From assembly GCF_029223285.1 (NCBI RefSeq), contig NZ_JARHUJ010000010.1:248001-312000 (forward strand): a DNA stretch of 64,000 nt. Reading direction: 5' to 3'. The notes under the pieces are model-generated. The model was given only the letters and a program-made list of their open reading frames with translations, was not told the origin of the DNA and did no database searches. Source of the stretch: Paraflavitalea sp. CAU 1676. Lineage in GTDB: Bacteria; Bacteroidota; Bacteroidia; Chitinophagales; Chitinophagaceae. Made by a program: the position numbers and the translations under genes. Below, piece after piece: positions 44,851-52,964 of this stretch. Within the stretch, counting starts at the first letter, position 1; the number at the start of each line of letters is the position of its first letter.

Positions 44851-46494
44851 ATGAAATGCATGCTGCTGGGCCTCCTGTTGCCTTGTGCTGTTGCGGCACA
44901 ATCGTTGCCCGACTCCACCGTTCGCAAAATAGACGAAGTGTTCAAAACCTTTACGGCCGCTACACCCGGCTGTGCGGTTGCTATAGCACAGGGTGGAGCC
45001 GTCACCTTTCAGAAAGGATATGGACTCGCTAATTTGGAATATGCCATTCCCAATACACCGCAAACCATTTTTCATATAGCCTCCGAGTCGAAGCAATACG
45101 TGGCGTTCTGTATACTCTTATTAGAAAAAGAAGGTAAACTCTCGCTGGATGATGATATCCGGAAGCACCTCGATTATGTGCCCGACCTGGGCGCCACCAT
45201 TACGATCCGCCACCTCGTTTACCATACCAGTGGTTTGCGCGATCAATGGCAATTGCTGGCCAATGCAGGCTGGCAACTCGATGACGTGATCACGCAGGAT
45301 CACGTGATCAAACTCGTTGCCAAACAAAAGGCGCTCAACTTTGCGCCCGGTGAAGAGTGGATGTATTGTAATACAGGATATACACTGCTGGCCGAGATCG
45401 TGAAGAAGGTAAGCGGCCTGTCGCTGCGCCAGTATGCCCAGAAGAACATCTTCGAACCGCTGGAGATGAAGGATACCCATTTTCACGACAACTACCAGGA
45501 GATCGTTCCGGGGCGGGCGTATTCGTACAACCCTGGAGGAGAAAAGCGATTCAACAATGCAGTGCTCAGTTACTCTACTGTAGGCGCTACCAGTTTATTC
45601 ACTACCGTGCTCGATGAGGTGAAATGGCTCAATAATTTCAAGAGCGGACAGGTAGGTGGAAAGGACCTGGTGGAGAAGATGCTGCAAACAGGCGTTTTGA
45701 ACGATGGCCGCAAACTCAATTATGCATTCGCCCTGAACGTCAACAAATACAAAGGATGGCAACAGATAGGACATGGAGGATCTGATGCCGGATATCGCAC
45801 CTTTGCGGTGCGGTATCCCGAAAAAGAGTTGGGCATCGTCGTGTTCAGCAATCTGGGGTCTGCGGATGTAGGTCGATTGGCCTCGTTGGTGGCAGATGTC
45901 CTCATCACAGACCCGAAAGAAGATCCCAAACCTTCGGAGAATTACTTTAAAGATAGTGTGCTGCTGAAAAAGATCACCGGCCGGTTCTATTCCGAAAGGG
46001 GCGACCTGGCCGAATTCTTTTGGAAAGAGGGACAATTGTACCGCCGTAACCCAAATGGGTTCACTGGCGAACTGAAGTTCTATAAGGAGACCGACAGCCG
46101 CTATAGAACACCGGGCGGCGCCGTCTATATTTTTGATGACAAGGAACGGGCTGCCGATTCCATCAGGAGCATGCGTATAGAAATGCCCAATTCGGCCATC
46201 ACCATGAAGCGTCAACCGGCCGTTGCTCAAACCATCACGGATGCATTTGCCGGCAAATATTTCAATCCGGAAACAGAAGCTTTCTATTATGTCACGTTCA
46301 AAGATGGAGCACTGCAACTGTCACATCGTAAATATGCTACGGTTACGCTTAAGAATATTGCCCCCGACCAGTTTACCCTGCCTTTTTGGTGGATGGGGCA
46401 TATCCGCTTCCTCCGCGATAAGAAACAAAAGGTGGTAGGCTTCGAGGTCAACGCCGGCCGGGTGCAGCATCTGCGCTACGATAAGATGCCATAA
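44851..46494 (+). CDS. Exported class C beta-lactamase-like serine hydrolase
   Basis: 547 aa. Signal peptide (MLLGLLLPCAVAAQ). Catalytic SxxK is Ser78-Lys81 in HIASESKQY. The second motif is Tyr172 and Asn174 in MYCNTGYTLL; the third region is GHGGSDAGY in place of KTG. C-terminal extension (about 380-547) is a beta-rich domain typical of these non-resistance homologues. Members include esterases, D-aminopeptidases and carboxypeptidases; no resistance role is implied. Single gene. Confidence 0.88.
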   Translation: MKCMLLGLLLPCAVAAQSLPDSTVRKIDEVFKTFTAATPGCAVAIAQGGAVTFQKGYGLANLEYAIPNTPQTIFHIASESKQYVAFCILLLEKEGKLSLDDDIRKHLDYVPDLGATITIRHLVYHTSGLRDQWQLLANAGWQLDDVITQDHVIKLVAKQKALNFAPGEEWMYCNTGYTLLAEIVKKVSGLSLRQYAQKNIFEPLEMKDTHFHDNYQEIVPGRAYSYNPGGEKRFNNAVLSYSTVGATSLFTTVLDEVKWLNNFKSGQVGGKDLVEKMLQTGVLNDGRKLNYAFALNVNKYKGWQQIGHGGSDAGYRTFAVRYPEKELGIVVFSNLGSADVGRLASLVADVLITDPKEDPKPSENYFKDSVLLKKITGRFYSERGDLAEFFWKEGQLYRRNPNGFTGELKFYKETDSRYRTPGGAVYIFDDKERAADSIRSMRIEMPNSAITMKRQPAVAQTITDAFAGKYFNPETEAFYYVTFKDGALQLSHRKYATVTLKNIAPDQFTLPFWWMGHIRFLRDKKQKVVGFEVNAGRVQHLRYDKMP

Positions 46495-46763
46495 AGGGTT
46501 GCCTGAATATTCCCGCTAAGGGAATAAAAATCACGGCATTATTTATTAGTGTACCATTGACGCAGGATCAAATTATCCTTATATTTGATGGCTATCACAA
46601 TACCTCCCTGCCTTACCGTCTTAATCCAATCTCTTCTAAAAAAACTTACGCTATAGCCACTCGCTACGGGTAACAGACCAACAGGTTTGCACTCGTCGAT
46701 TCTTTTTCCGGAGCAGCCGATTGTGTTTGATGTAAACACTTAATTAATAATATTTTTCGGGCT

Positions 46764-49217
46764 ATGGTAAAAAAGTGGTTGATATGGCTGCTGCCTATTG
46801 TTGCTGGCGGAATGGCGATGCCCTGCTATGCACAATTGCAAGCCTGCCCGATGAACATCAACTTCTCCGCGGGCGACCTGTCCAGCTGGACGGCCACGAC
46901 CGGCCTTGTGGCGAGAAACACCCAATCTTATACCGGCACCAATGCAGGGCTTACCACCATTCCTGAATACACCATTTCTACTACCGGTGTGGAAGTGATC
47001 ACCAGTTCTACGATCGATCATTTTGGAAAATTTGCTACCATCCCTGTTATCAATGGTTATGCTTACAACTATGCGGTGAAACTGGGCTCTACGGCTACTT
47101 CGCACGATCTCAACAACGGCGAACGAGCGCCGGGTGGTTTTACCCGGGCCATCACTTACACGATCAATGTGCCGCCCGGTTCTACCACCGTTCCTTATAC
47201 CATGACCTACGCTTATGCCATGGTGCTGGAGAACGGCACGCACAACTCGAGCGAGCAGCCCTTGTTCAAAGCCACGCTGTCCACGCAAGCGGGGGTGATT
47301 GCCTGTGCTTCGCCCGAATACTACCTGCCTACTTTCAATGATGCAGGCTCTGGTGGCGGGCCGGGTGGTGGTGGTGCAGGCTCAGGCGCAACGCTGGATT
47401 CTGCAACGGCCCTGGCCAATGGCTTTACCAATAGCCCCGAGCCGTTTTTATCCTACGGCGGGCAAAATGGAAATGGTGCCTGGCTGCGCGATGTGTGGAC
47501 CAAACCCTGGACAGAAGTCGTGTTCGATCTTTCTCCTTATCGCGGTCAACAGGTAACGCTCACCTTCGAGTCGGATAACTGCCGGCCGGGAGCGCACTTT
47601 GCCTATGCGTATGTTGCTTTGCGGAATACCTGTGCTGGTCTGGAGATCAGTGGTATCAGCGCCGCCTGTACCAATAATGAATTCACGTATTCTATCCCGG
47701 CGCTGGCTGGCGCTACCTATACCTGGGCGGTACCGGCTGGCTGGACTATCAACTCCGGCGCCAATTCCAATATCATTCATGTTACGGCCGGTAATACCGG
47801 CGGGGCCATTTCGGTACAGCAGGTAAACAGTTGTACCGATCTGAAAGGATTGCTCCCGGTTACTACTACGCCGCCTACGATACCCGGACAGGTAAACAGT
47901 GATGCTATAGTTTGTTCGGGCACGAATACGACATTTCTTAACCTGGGAGGAGAAACCGGGAATGTATTGAACTGGCTTTCCTCTACCGATGGAACGAACT
48001 GGACCACCCTCGGCAATACCAGCCTGCAGTATACTGCGCAAAACCTTACTGCCACCACGCGCTATGTCGCGTTGGTACAGAACGGTGCTTCATGCCGCAT
48101 CGATACCAGTGTGGCCGCTTTGGTAACGGTTGACGCTAAGACTGTCGGTGGCGACCTGCTACCCAACAATGCCAATATTTGCCTGGGACAAACGATCAAC
48201 CCGATCCTTGAACTATCAGGCAGCACCGGCAGCGTGGTGAACTGGCAAACCTCTTATGATAAGGTAAACTGGAGTGGTATGAGTCCCGGCTATCAGCAGC
48301 CGGCTTATCAACCCGCAACGCTGAACCGTACTACCTATTACCGGGCCATATTGAAGAGTGGTGTTTGTCCGGCCGATACCAGCGACATAGCAGCCCTTAA
48401 TTATTTCAATGTTGCTTATCCGGCGGCGAAGATATCTCCTGATTTGTCTACTATCTGTTACGGTAAATCGGCCACGCTGAATGCCCTCATTTCGGTTGGC
48501 ACCAATTATACGTGGAGTAAGCCCGGCATCATCAAAGACAATGGCAATGGCATTACCGGCGCCTTACCTTATTCGCTATCAGCTACAGCAACGCCGGCTG
48601 CCACCACCGATGTAATATTGTCGGTGTTCAATACGGGTTGTCCGAATGCTTTTAAAGATACCTTCCAGATACATGTATCGGAGCCGGTGATCGTGGATGC
48701 CGGCCGGGATACCGTGGCGGTTGTGGGGCAGCAGCTTCAGCTGCATGCAACGGCCAATATGCCGGAAACCGGTAAATACAATTGGTCGCCGGGACTTGGT
48801 TTGAGCAGCATGGTGATTGCCAATCCGGTCGCCGTCTACAGCAGTAGTGCGCCTGCATCGGTAGCGTATGCGGTAAAGGCTACCACCGAAGAGGGGTGTG
48901 AAGGCTTCGATACCGTCGTGGTGAAGATATTTAAAACAGCGGCCGATATATTCATGCCTTCTGCCTTTTCGCCCAATGGCGATCGCAACAATGAATTCCT
49001 GATGCCAATTTGTGTAGGTATACAACAGTTAAACTTCTTCCGCCTGTACAACCGCTGGGGCCAGCTGGTGTTCAGCACCACCGAGATCGGCAAGGGCTGG
49101 GATGGCCGCATTGCCGGTGTGCAACAGGCTTCGGGCACTTACGTATACGCCGTGCAGGGCATCGATTATGTGGGCAAAACGGTGAGTAAGAAAGGGAGCT
49201 TCGTATTGGTGAGGTAG
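46764..49217 (+). CDS. T9SS type B (gliding motility-associated) surface protein
   Basis: 817 aa with signal peptide (LLPIVAGGMAMPCYAQ). It opens with a beta-sandwich region (about 25-275), which includes a Gly-rich turn (GSGGGPGGGGAGSGATLD) and a WTKPWTEVVFDLSPYRGQQV strand. Four or five Ig/PKD-like domains follow (NVLNWLSSTDGTNWTTLG, VVNWQTSYDKVNWSGM). The C-terminal 85 residues (DIFMPSAFSPNGDRNNEFLM, LYNRWGQLVFST, ASGTYVYAVQG) form a CHU_C/gliding-motility type B sorting domain. It is probably a cell-surface adhesin. Single gene with its own terminator. Confidence 0.9.
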   Translation: MVKKWLIWLLPIVAGGMAMPCYAQLQACPMNINFSAGDLSSWTATTGLVARNTQSYTGTNAGLTTIPEYTISTTGVEVITSSTIDHFGKFATIPVINGYAYNYAVKLGSTATSHDLNNGERAPGGFTRAITYTINVPPGSTTVPYTMTYAYAMVLENGTHNSSEQPLFKATLSTQAGVIACASPEYYLPTFNDAGSGGGPGGGGAGSGATLDSATALANGFTNSPEPFLSYGGQNGNGAWLRDVWTKPWTEVVFDLSPYRGQQVTLTFESDNCRPGAHFAYAYVALRNTCAGLEISGISAACTNNEFTYSIPALAGATYTWAVPAGWTINSGANSNIIHVTAGNTGGAISVQQVNSCTDLKGLLPVTTTPPTIPGQVNSDAIVCSGTNTTFLNLGGETGNVLNWLSSTDGTNWTTLGNTSLQYTAQNLTATTRYVALVQNGASCRIDTSVAALVTVDAKTVGGDLLPNNANICLGQTINPILELSGSTGSVVNWQTSYDKVNWSGMSPGYQQPAYQPATLNRTTYYRAILKSGVCPADTSDIAALNYFNVAYPAAKISPDLSTICYGKSATLNALISVGTNYTWSKPGIIKDNGNGITGALPYSLSATATPAATTDVILSVFNTGCPNAFKDTFQIHVSEPVIVDAGRDTVAVVGQQLQLHATANMPETGKYNWSPGLGLSSMVIANPVAVYSSSAPASVAYAVKATTEEGCEGFDTVVVKIFKTAADIFMPSAFSPNGDRNNEFLMPICVGIQQLNFFRLYNRWGQLVFSTTEIGKGWDGRIAGVQQASGTYVYAVQGIDYVGKTVSKKGSFVLVR

Positions 49218-49319
49218 GAGGGAGAGAAGGTTAGTGACCGGGCAGGATTGTTGCATGTAGGTAGATGACCACTACGACGATTGTTTGAATTACGTAATAT
49301 TTACTTTGAATTTCTTAAT

Positions 49320-49341
49320 AGCCGGGTCAGCCCGGCTTTTT
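49320..49341 (+). terminator. Intrinsic terminator of the T9SS protein gene
   Basis: Stem AGCCGGG (49320-49326) / CCCGGCT (49331-49337), 4-base loop, then TTTT. It abuts the alcohol dehydrogenase promoter element. Confidence 0.75.
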
Positions 49342-49348
49342 ACATTTG
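49341..49348 (+). promoter_or_regulatory. Candidate -7 element (TACATTTG) of the alcohol dehydrogenase
   Basis: Exact TAnnTTTG match 22 bases before the ATG at 49371. The upstream TTTG (49305-49308) is 32 bases away, longer than the usual spacing. The box immediately follows the terminator stem. Confidence 0.45.
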
Positions 49349-49370
49349 CACACTATAAATCGATACAACC

Positions 49371-50411
49371 ATGATTCAAGCAAAAGGATATGCAGCACAA
49401 AGTCCGGAAACGGACCTGGCGCTTTGGGATTTTGAACGCCGTGAAGTAGGCGCGCACGATGTGCAGCTGGAAATACAGTTCTGCGGGGTTTGCCATTCGG
49501 ACCTGCACCAGATCAAGAACGACTGGTTCAAAGGGATATTCCCGATGGTGCCCGGCCACGAGATCGTGGGCAAAGTAGTTAAAGTGGGTAACCATGTAAA
49601 AGGTTTTAAAGTGGGCGACCTGGCCGGTGTGGGTTGTATGGTAGACTCGTGCCAGGTGTGCGAGAATTGCAAGGAAGGCCTGGAGCAATACTGCCTCGAT
49701 GGCAACACCCAAACCTATAACGGACTCGACCGTACCGGTGTTCCAACGTACGGAGGTTATTCCAACACGATCGTGGTAAGGGAAGAGTTTGTATTACATA
49801 TCTCGGAAAAACTGTCGCTGGCAGCCACAGCGCCGCTGCTGTGTGCCGGTATCACCACCTATTCACCCCTGCGTCATTGGAAAGTGGGCAAAGGGCATAA
49901 ACTGGCTGTATTGGGCCTGGGTGGCCTGGGGCATATGGCGGTGAAGTTTGGCGTTGCCTTCGGTGCAGAAGTAACCGTGCTGAGTACGTCGCCTTCCAAA
50001 GAAGCGGCTGCCAAAGCATTGGGCGCACATCACTTTGTCGTTACGTCCGATAAAAAGCAGTCGGATGCAGTAAAGAACACCTTCGACTTCATCATCGATA
50101 CCGTATCGGCAGAGCATGATATGGATTTCTACCTCGGTATGCTTCGTGTGAACGGGGTTCATATCTGCGTAGGTATTCCACCCGAGAAACTGAAGATCCA
50201 TCCCTTTGCGCTCCTCGGTAATCGCAGAAGTGTGGCTGGTTCAGGCATTGGTGGTATCAAAGAAACCCAGGAAATGCTTGACTATTGTGCTGAGCACAAT
50301 ATCGTTTCAGATATTGAAATGATCGACATCAAAGATATTACGAACGCTTATGCCAGGATGTTAAAAGGGGATGTGCGGTATCGGTTTGTGATCGATATAG
50401 CCACCCTGTAA
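49371..50411 (+). CDS. Zinc-dependent alcohol dehydrogenase, NAD(P)
   Basis: 346 aa, MDR superfamily, cinnamyl-alcohol-dehydrogenase/YahK-like. Catalytic zinc ligands: Cys in CGVCHSDLHQ and the GHE of PMVPGHEIVGKV, with the third Cys in APLLCAGITTYSP. Structural zinc: four cysteines in CMVDSCQVCENCKEGL and QYC. Cofactor loop GLGGLGHMAVK. The family reduces aldehydes with NADPH in the cytosol. It has its own promoter-like box and a terminator. Confidence 0.93.
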   Translation: MIQAKGYAAQSPETDLALWDFERREVGAHDVQLEIQFCGVCHSDLHQIKNDWFKGIFPMVPGHEIVGKVVKVGNHVKGFKVGDLAGVGCMVDSCQVCENCKEGLEQYCLDGNTQTYNGLDRTGVPTYGGYSNTIVVREEFVLHISEKLSLAATAPLLCAGITTYSPLRHWKVGKGHKLAVLGLGGLGHMAVKFGVAFGAEVTVLSTSPSKEAAAKALGAHHFVVTSDKKQSDAVKNTFDFIIDTVSAEHDMDFYLGMLRVNGVHICVGIPPEKLKIHPFALLGNRRSVAGSGIGGIKETQEMLDYCAEHNIVSDIEMIDIKDITNAYARMLKGDVRYRFVIDIATL

Positions 50412-50439
50412 GGCAGGATGTAGACCTTTAAGAAGAGCG

Positions 50440-50479
50440 AATGGGTGAATGACCTTGATGGATCATTCACCCATTTTTT
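50440..50479. terminator. Intrinsic terminator after alcohol dehydrogenase
   Basis: Perfect 13-bp stem AATGGGTGAATGA (50440-50452) / TCATTCACCCATT (50463-50475), loop of 10, then a U-run on the plus strand. It also sits downstream of the convergent SDR gene. Confidence 0.85.
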
Positions 50480-50519
50480 GTTGGCGGCTATAGCATTTGG
50501 AGCAATGCACCACGGCATG

Positions 50520-51272
50520 TTAAAACGGGTAACGGCGCATGCCGCCATCTACTACGGCCACCGTACCTGTTACATAACTGGCCCGCGGAGAAACGAGAAA
50601 GATGGCCATATTGGCCATGTCTTCCGGTGTGCCGAAATCGCCCAGGGGTATTTCGCTTTGGGCAAACCGGTGGCGCTCCTCACCAGGAAAGAAACGACGG
50701 ATATTTTCCGTGTCGATGAGGCCGGGTTGCAGGCAGTTGACACGAATACCATACGGACCCAGTTGAGACGAGAGGGCTTTTGACCAGGCAGCTATGCTGG
50801 CTTTGGCTACGGCCGATCCATTGATGCTGCGCAGCTCGTACGAGCTGACGAGGTTGAGGATAGCCCCTTGCCGGCGTTCCATAAAATGGGGTAACAGCAG
50901 CTGGGTAAGCTGGCGGGGCCGTTCGAAGTCGAGCGTCATGGCAGCTGCCCAGGTAACTTCATCGCCAACCGGTTCCAACGGCTGGCTGCGGCCCGCATTG
51001 TTGATGAGGATATCGATATGCCCCAATGTCGAGAGGGCCGCCTCAGCCAGCCGTTGCGGTCCTTCGGGGGCCGTAAAATCGAGGGCTATGGTGTACGGCA
51101 CTATACCGCCTGTCGCTTTAATGGCTGACTGGAGATCGCTGAGCAATGCTTCGTTTCGTCCGGTAGCTAATACCTGAACACCTTCGAGGGCCAATTCCTT
51201 CACGATGGCCCGGCCAATACCCTGGCTGGCTCCTGTTACGAGGGCTGTTTTTCCTTTCAAATACAGATCCAT
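50520..51272 (-). CDS. SDR family oxidoreductase with atypical active site
   Basis: 250 aa. Rossmann motif VTGASQGIGRA, NNAG (LINNAGRSQPL), and the C-terminal VVDGGMRRYPF are normal for a classical SDR. In the catalytic segment the conserved Ser precedes SSYELRSINGSAVAKASI, where YxxxK would be expected. Here the position is Ser (SAVAK), with the lysine kept. I checked this on the nucleotides (TCG codon). The enzyme may use another residue or have a changed function. It is divergent from the HxlR gene across 127 bases containing two dyads. Confidence 0.9.
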   Translation of the reverse strand: MDLYLKGKTALVTGASQGIGRAIVKELALEGVQVLATGRNEALLSDLQSAIKATGGIVPYTIALDFTAPEGPQRLAEAALSTLGHIDILINNAGRSQPLEPVGDEVTWAAAMTLDFERPRQLTQLLLPHFMERRQGAILNLVSSYELRSINGSAVAKASIAAWSKALSSQLGPYGIRVNCLQPGLIDTENIRRFFPGEERHRFAQSEIPLGDFGTPEDMANMAIFLVSPRASYVTGTVAVVDGGMRRYPF

Positions 51273-51333
51273 AAATACTTCTATTGTTGTTTGAGCGAGG
51301 CTGCTGACAGCCCCTGAATTTTAACGGTCAAAT

Positions 51334-51351
51334 GTAGCAGCGGGTTGCTAC
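51334..51351. promoter_or_regulatory. Candidate operator, GTAGCA-N6-TGCTAC
   Basis: A perfect 6-bp inverted repeat with 6-base spacer in the SDR/HxlR divergent promoter. It could bind the HxlR regulator or another dimer; inference. Confidence 0.4.
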
Positions 51352-51379
51352 TTTTAGGGTCACGGAATCAATTGTAGGG

Positions 51380-51399
51380 TACTATCAAACTTGTAAGTA
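51380..51399. promoter_or_regulatory. Candidate HxlR operator immediately before the regulator start
   Basis: TACTATCAAACTTGTAAGTA is an imperfect dyad: the two 10-base halves agree at 7 positions, with TACT...AGTA at the ends, and it ends at the ATG of the HxlR gene. The half-sites recall those I remember for YodB-type HxlR regulators. It would allow autoregulation. Confidence 0.5.
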
Positions 51400-51759
51400 A
51401 TGGCGGTGCGCAAACAAAATTCAACCTATTCGCTCAATGAAAAGTTCATCACGGAATGTGATCTTACCTATGCCGTTCACCTGCTCGGTGGCCGGTGGAA
51501 ATTGCAGCTCATCAGCGAATTGAAGGGACAAAAGCTCCGCTTCAGCGATCTGCACAGGCTCTTTTCGCATATCACCGAACGTATGTTGAGCCTGCAATTG
51601 CGGGCGATGGAGCAGGATGGGCTGGTTAAGCGTACGGTGTATGCCGAAGTACCGCCGAGGGTAGAATATGAATTGACGCCCCAGGTCCTGGAGCTGCTGC
51701 CCGTGCTCGACCAGTTGAGCGACTGGGGGCGCCGGCAAAGGGAGCATAAGTCCGAATGA
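51400..51759 (+). CDS. HxlR-family transcriptional regulator
   Basis: 119 aa. A single winged-helix domain: CDLTYAVHLLGGRWKLQLIS, RFSDLHRLFSHITERMLSLQ, LVKRTVYAEVPPRVEYELT. A cysteine is present at residue 20, the position of the redox/electrophile-sensing Cys of YodB-type members. The gene is divergent from an SDR oxidoreductase with two dyads between, the usual arrangement for detoxification of quinones or aldehydes under HxlR control. Regulation of the SDR and of itself is inference. Confidence 0.9.
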   Translation: MAVRKQNSTYSLNEKFITECDLTYAVHLLGGRWKLQLISELKGQKLRFSDLHRLFSHITERMLSLQLRAMEQDGLVKRTVYAEVPPRVEYELTPQVLELLPVLDQLSDWGRRQREHKSE

Positions 51760-51863
51760 GACATATTGTTGAAAGAATGATACAGATACTATAGCCGCTC
51801 TTGCTGGTTTGCACTTAGTTTGTTGATTGGAGCGGCGTACGGCTCCAGTTAATAAATCCTAAA

Positions 51864-52943
51864 ATGATTGTAATGCGTAAAAGATTGCTTCCGATTGCTT
51901 TGCTGTTGATGATGACCGGCTCTGCCGGAACGGCTGCTGCCCAAAAAAGAACTGCACCATGGACCAAAGAACAAGCGGCCGCCTGGTATGCCAAGGTGAA
52001 GTGGACAGCCGGCGCCAACTATATCTCCAGCAACGCCATCAACCAGTTGGAAATGTGGCAGGCAGAGACCTTCGACTCTTCCCTCATCGATAAAGAGCTT
52101 GGTTATGCCGAAAGCATCGGCATGGGTGTTATGCGGGTGTACCTGCATCACCTCGCCTGGCAGGCCGATCAGGAAGGTTTTAAGAAGAGAATGAATACTT
52201 ACCTCACCATCGCCGATCGTCATCATATCAAAACCGTCTTCACCATCTTCGACGATTGCTGGAACGATACGTACAAGATCGGCAAACAGCCTGCACCTAA
52301 AACCGGCACGCACAATTCGGGCTGGGTGCAGGACCCCGGCAAGCTGATCTTCATGGACCTCTCCGCCGATATCATGCTCGAAAAATATGTAAAGGATGTG
52401 TTGACCCGCTTCAAAAAAGACCAGCGCATCCTGCTGTGGGATCTTTACAACGAGCCCGGCAACTCCGGCTATGGTAATCAAAGCATGGCCTTGCTGAAGA
52501 AAGTATTTACCTGGGGCAGGGAAGTAAACCCGGTGCAGCCACTTTCTGCGGGTGTATGGTTATTGAACCTGAAAGAACTCAACAAATTCCAACTCGAGAA
52601 TAGTGATGTGATCACCTACCACAACTACCACAATGAAGTGGAGCACAAGCGCTGGCTCGATTCGTTCCTGGTAAAGACTGGCCGCCCGCTCATCTGCACC
52701 GAGTATATGGCGCGTACCCGCGGTAGCCGTTTTGAGAATATCCTGCCGTTGTTGAAGCAATACAAGGTCATCGCGATCAACTGGGGACTGGTAGCTGGTA
52801 AATCCAATACCATCTATGCGTGGGATACACCCATCGCCGACGGCAGTGAGCCACCCATCTGGTTCCACGATGTCTTCAGAAAGGACGGTTCTCCCTTCAA
52901 ACAGGAAGAAATTGAACTGATCAGAAAAGAAACTGGTAAGTAA
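51864..52943 (+). CDS. Secreted clan A glycoside hydrolase (GH5-like)
   Basis: 359 aa; signal peptide ALLLMMTGSAGTAAAQ. TIM-barrel features: GMGVMRVYLHHLAWQ (strand 2), FTIFDDCWND, LWDLYNEPGNSG with acid/base Glu197, and PLICTEYMARTRGS with nucleophile Glu280. Similar Bacteroidota proteins are often called 1,4-beta-xylanases or cellulases, but the specificity is unproven. It is the first gene of an operon with the GH127/146 and GH43-like enzymes. A second in-frame ATG lies three codons in. Confidence 0.82.
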   Translation: MIVMRKRLLPIALLLMMTGSAGTAAAQKRTAPWTKEQAAAWYAKVKWTAGANYISSNAINQLEMWQAETFDSSLIDKELGYAESIGMGVMRVYLHHLAWQADQEGFKKRMNTYLTIADRHHIKTVFTIFDDCWNDTYKIGKQPAPKTGTHNSGWVQDPGKLIFMDLSADIMLEKYVKDVLTRFKKDQRILLWDLYNEPGNSGYGNQSMALLKKVFTWGREVNPVQPLSAGVWLLNLKELNKFQLENSDVITYHNYHNEVEHKRWLDSFLVKTGRPLICTEYMARTRGSRFENILPLLKQYKVIAINWGLVAGKSNTIYAWDTPIADGSEPPIWFHDVFRKDGSPFKQEEIELIRKETGK

Positions 52944-52964
52944 ACTCTAAAATATATTGAACAG

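Noticed and set aside
46508-46526. Inverted repeat TATTCCC/GGGAATA after the serine hydrolase gene
   Set aside because: The stem is only 7 bp and no U-run follows on either strand, so I did not call a terminator.
46539-46739. 66-codon minus-strand frame upstream of the T9SS type B gene
   Set aside because: The tail reads plausibly (IVIAIKYKDNLILRQW) but the frame occupies the promoter region of the gene at 46764 and has no recognisable features.
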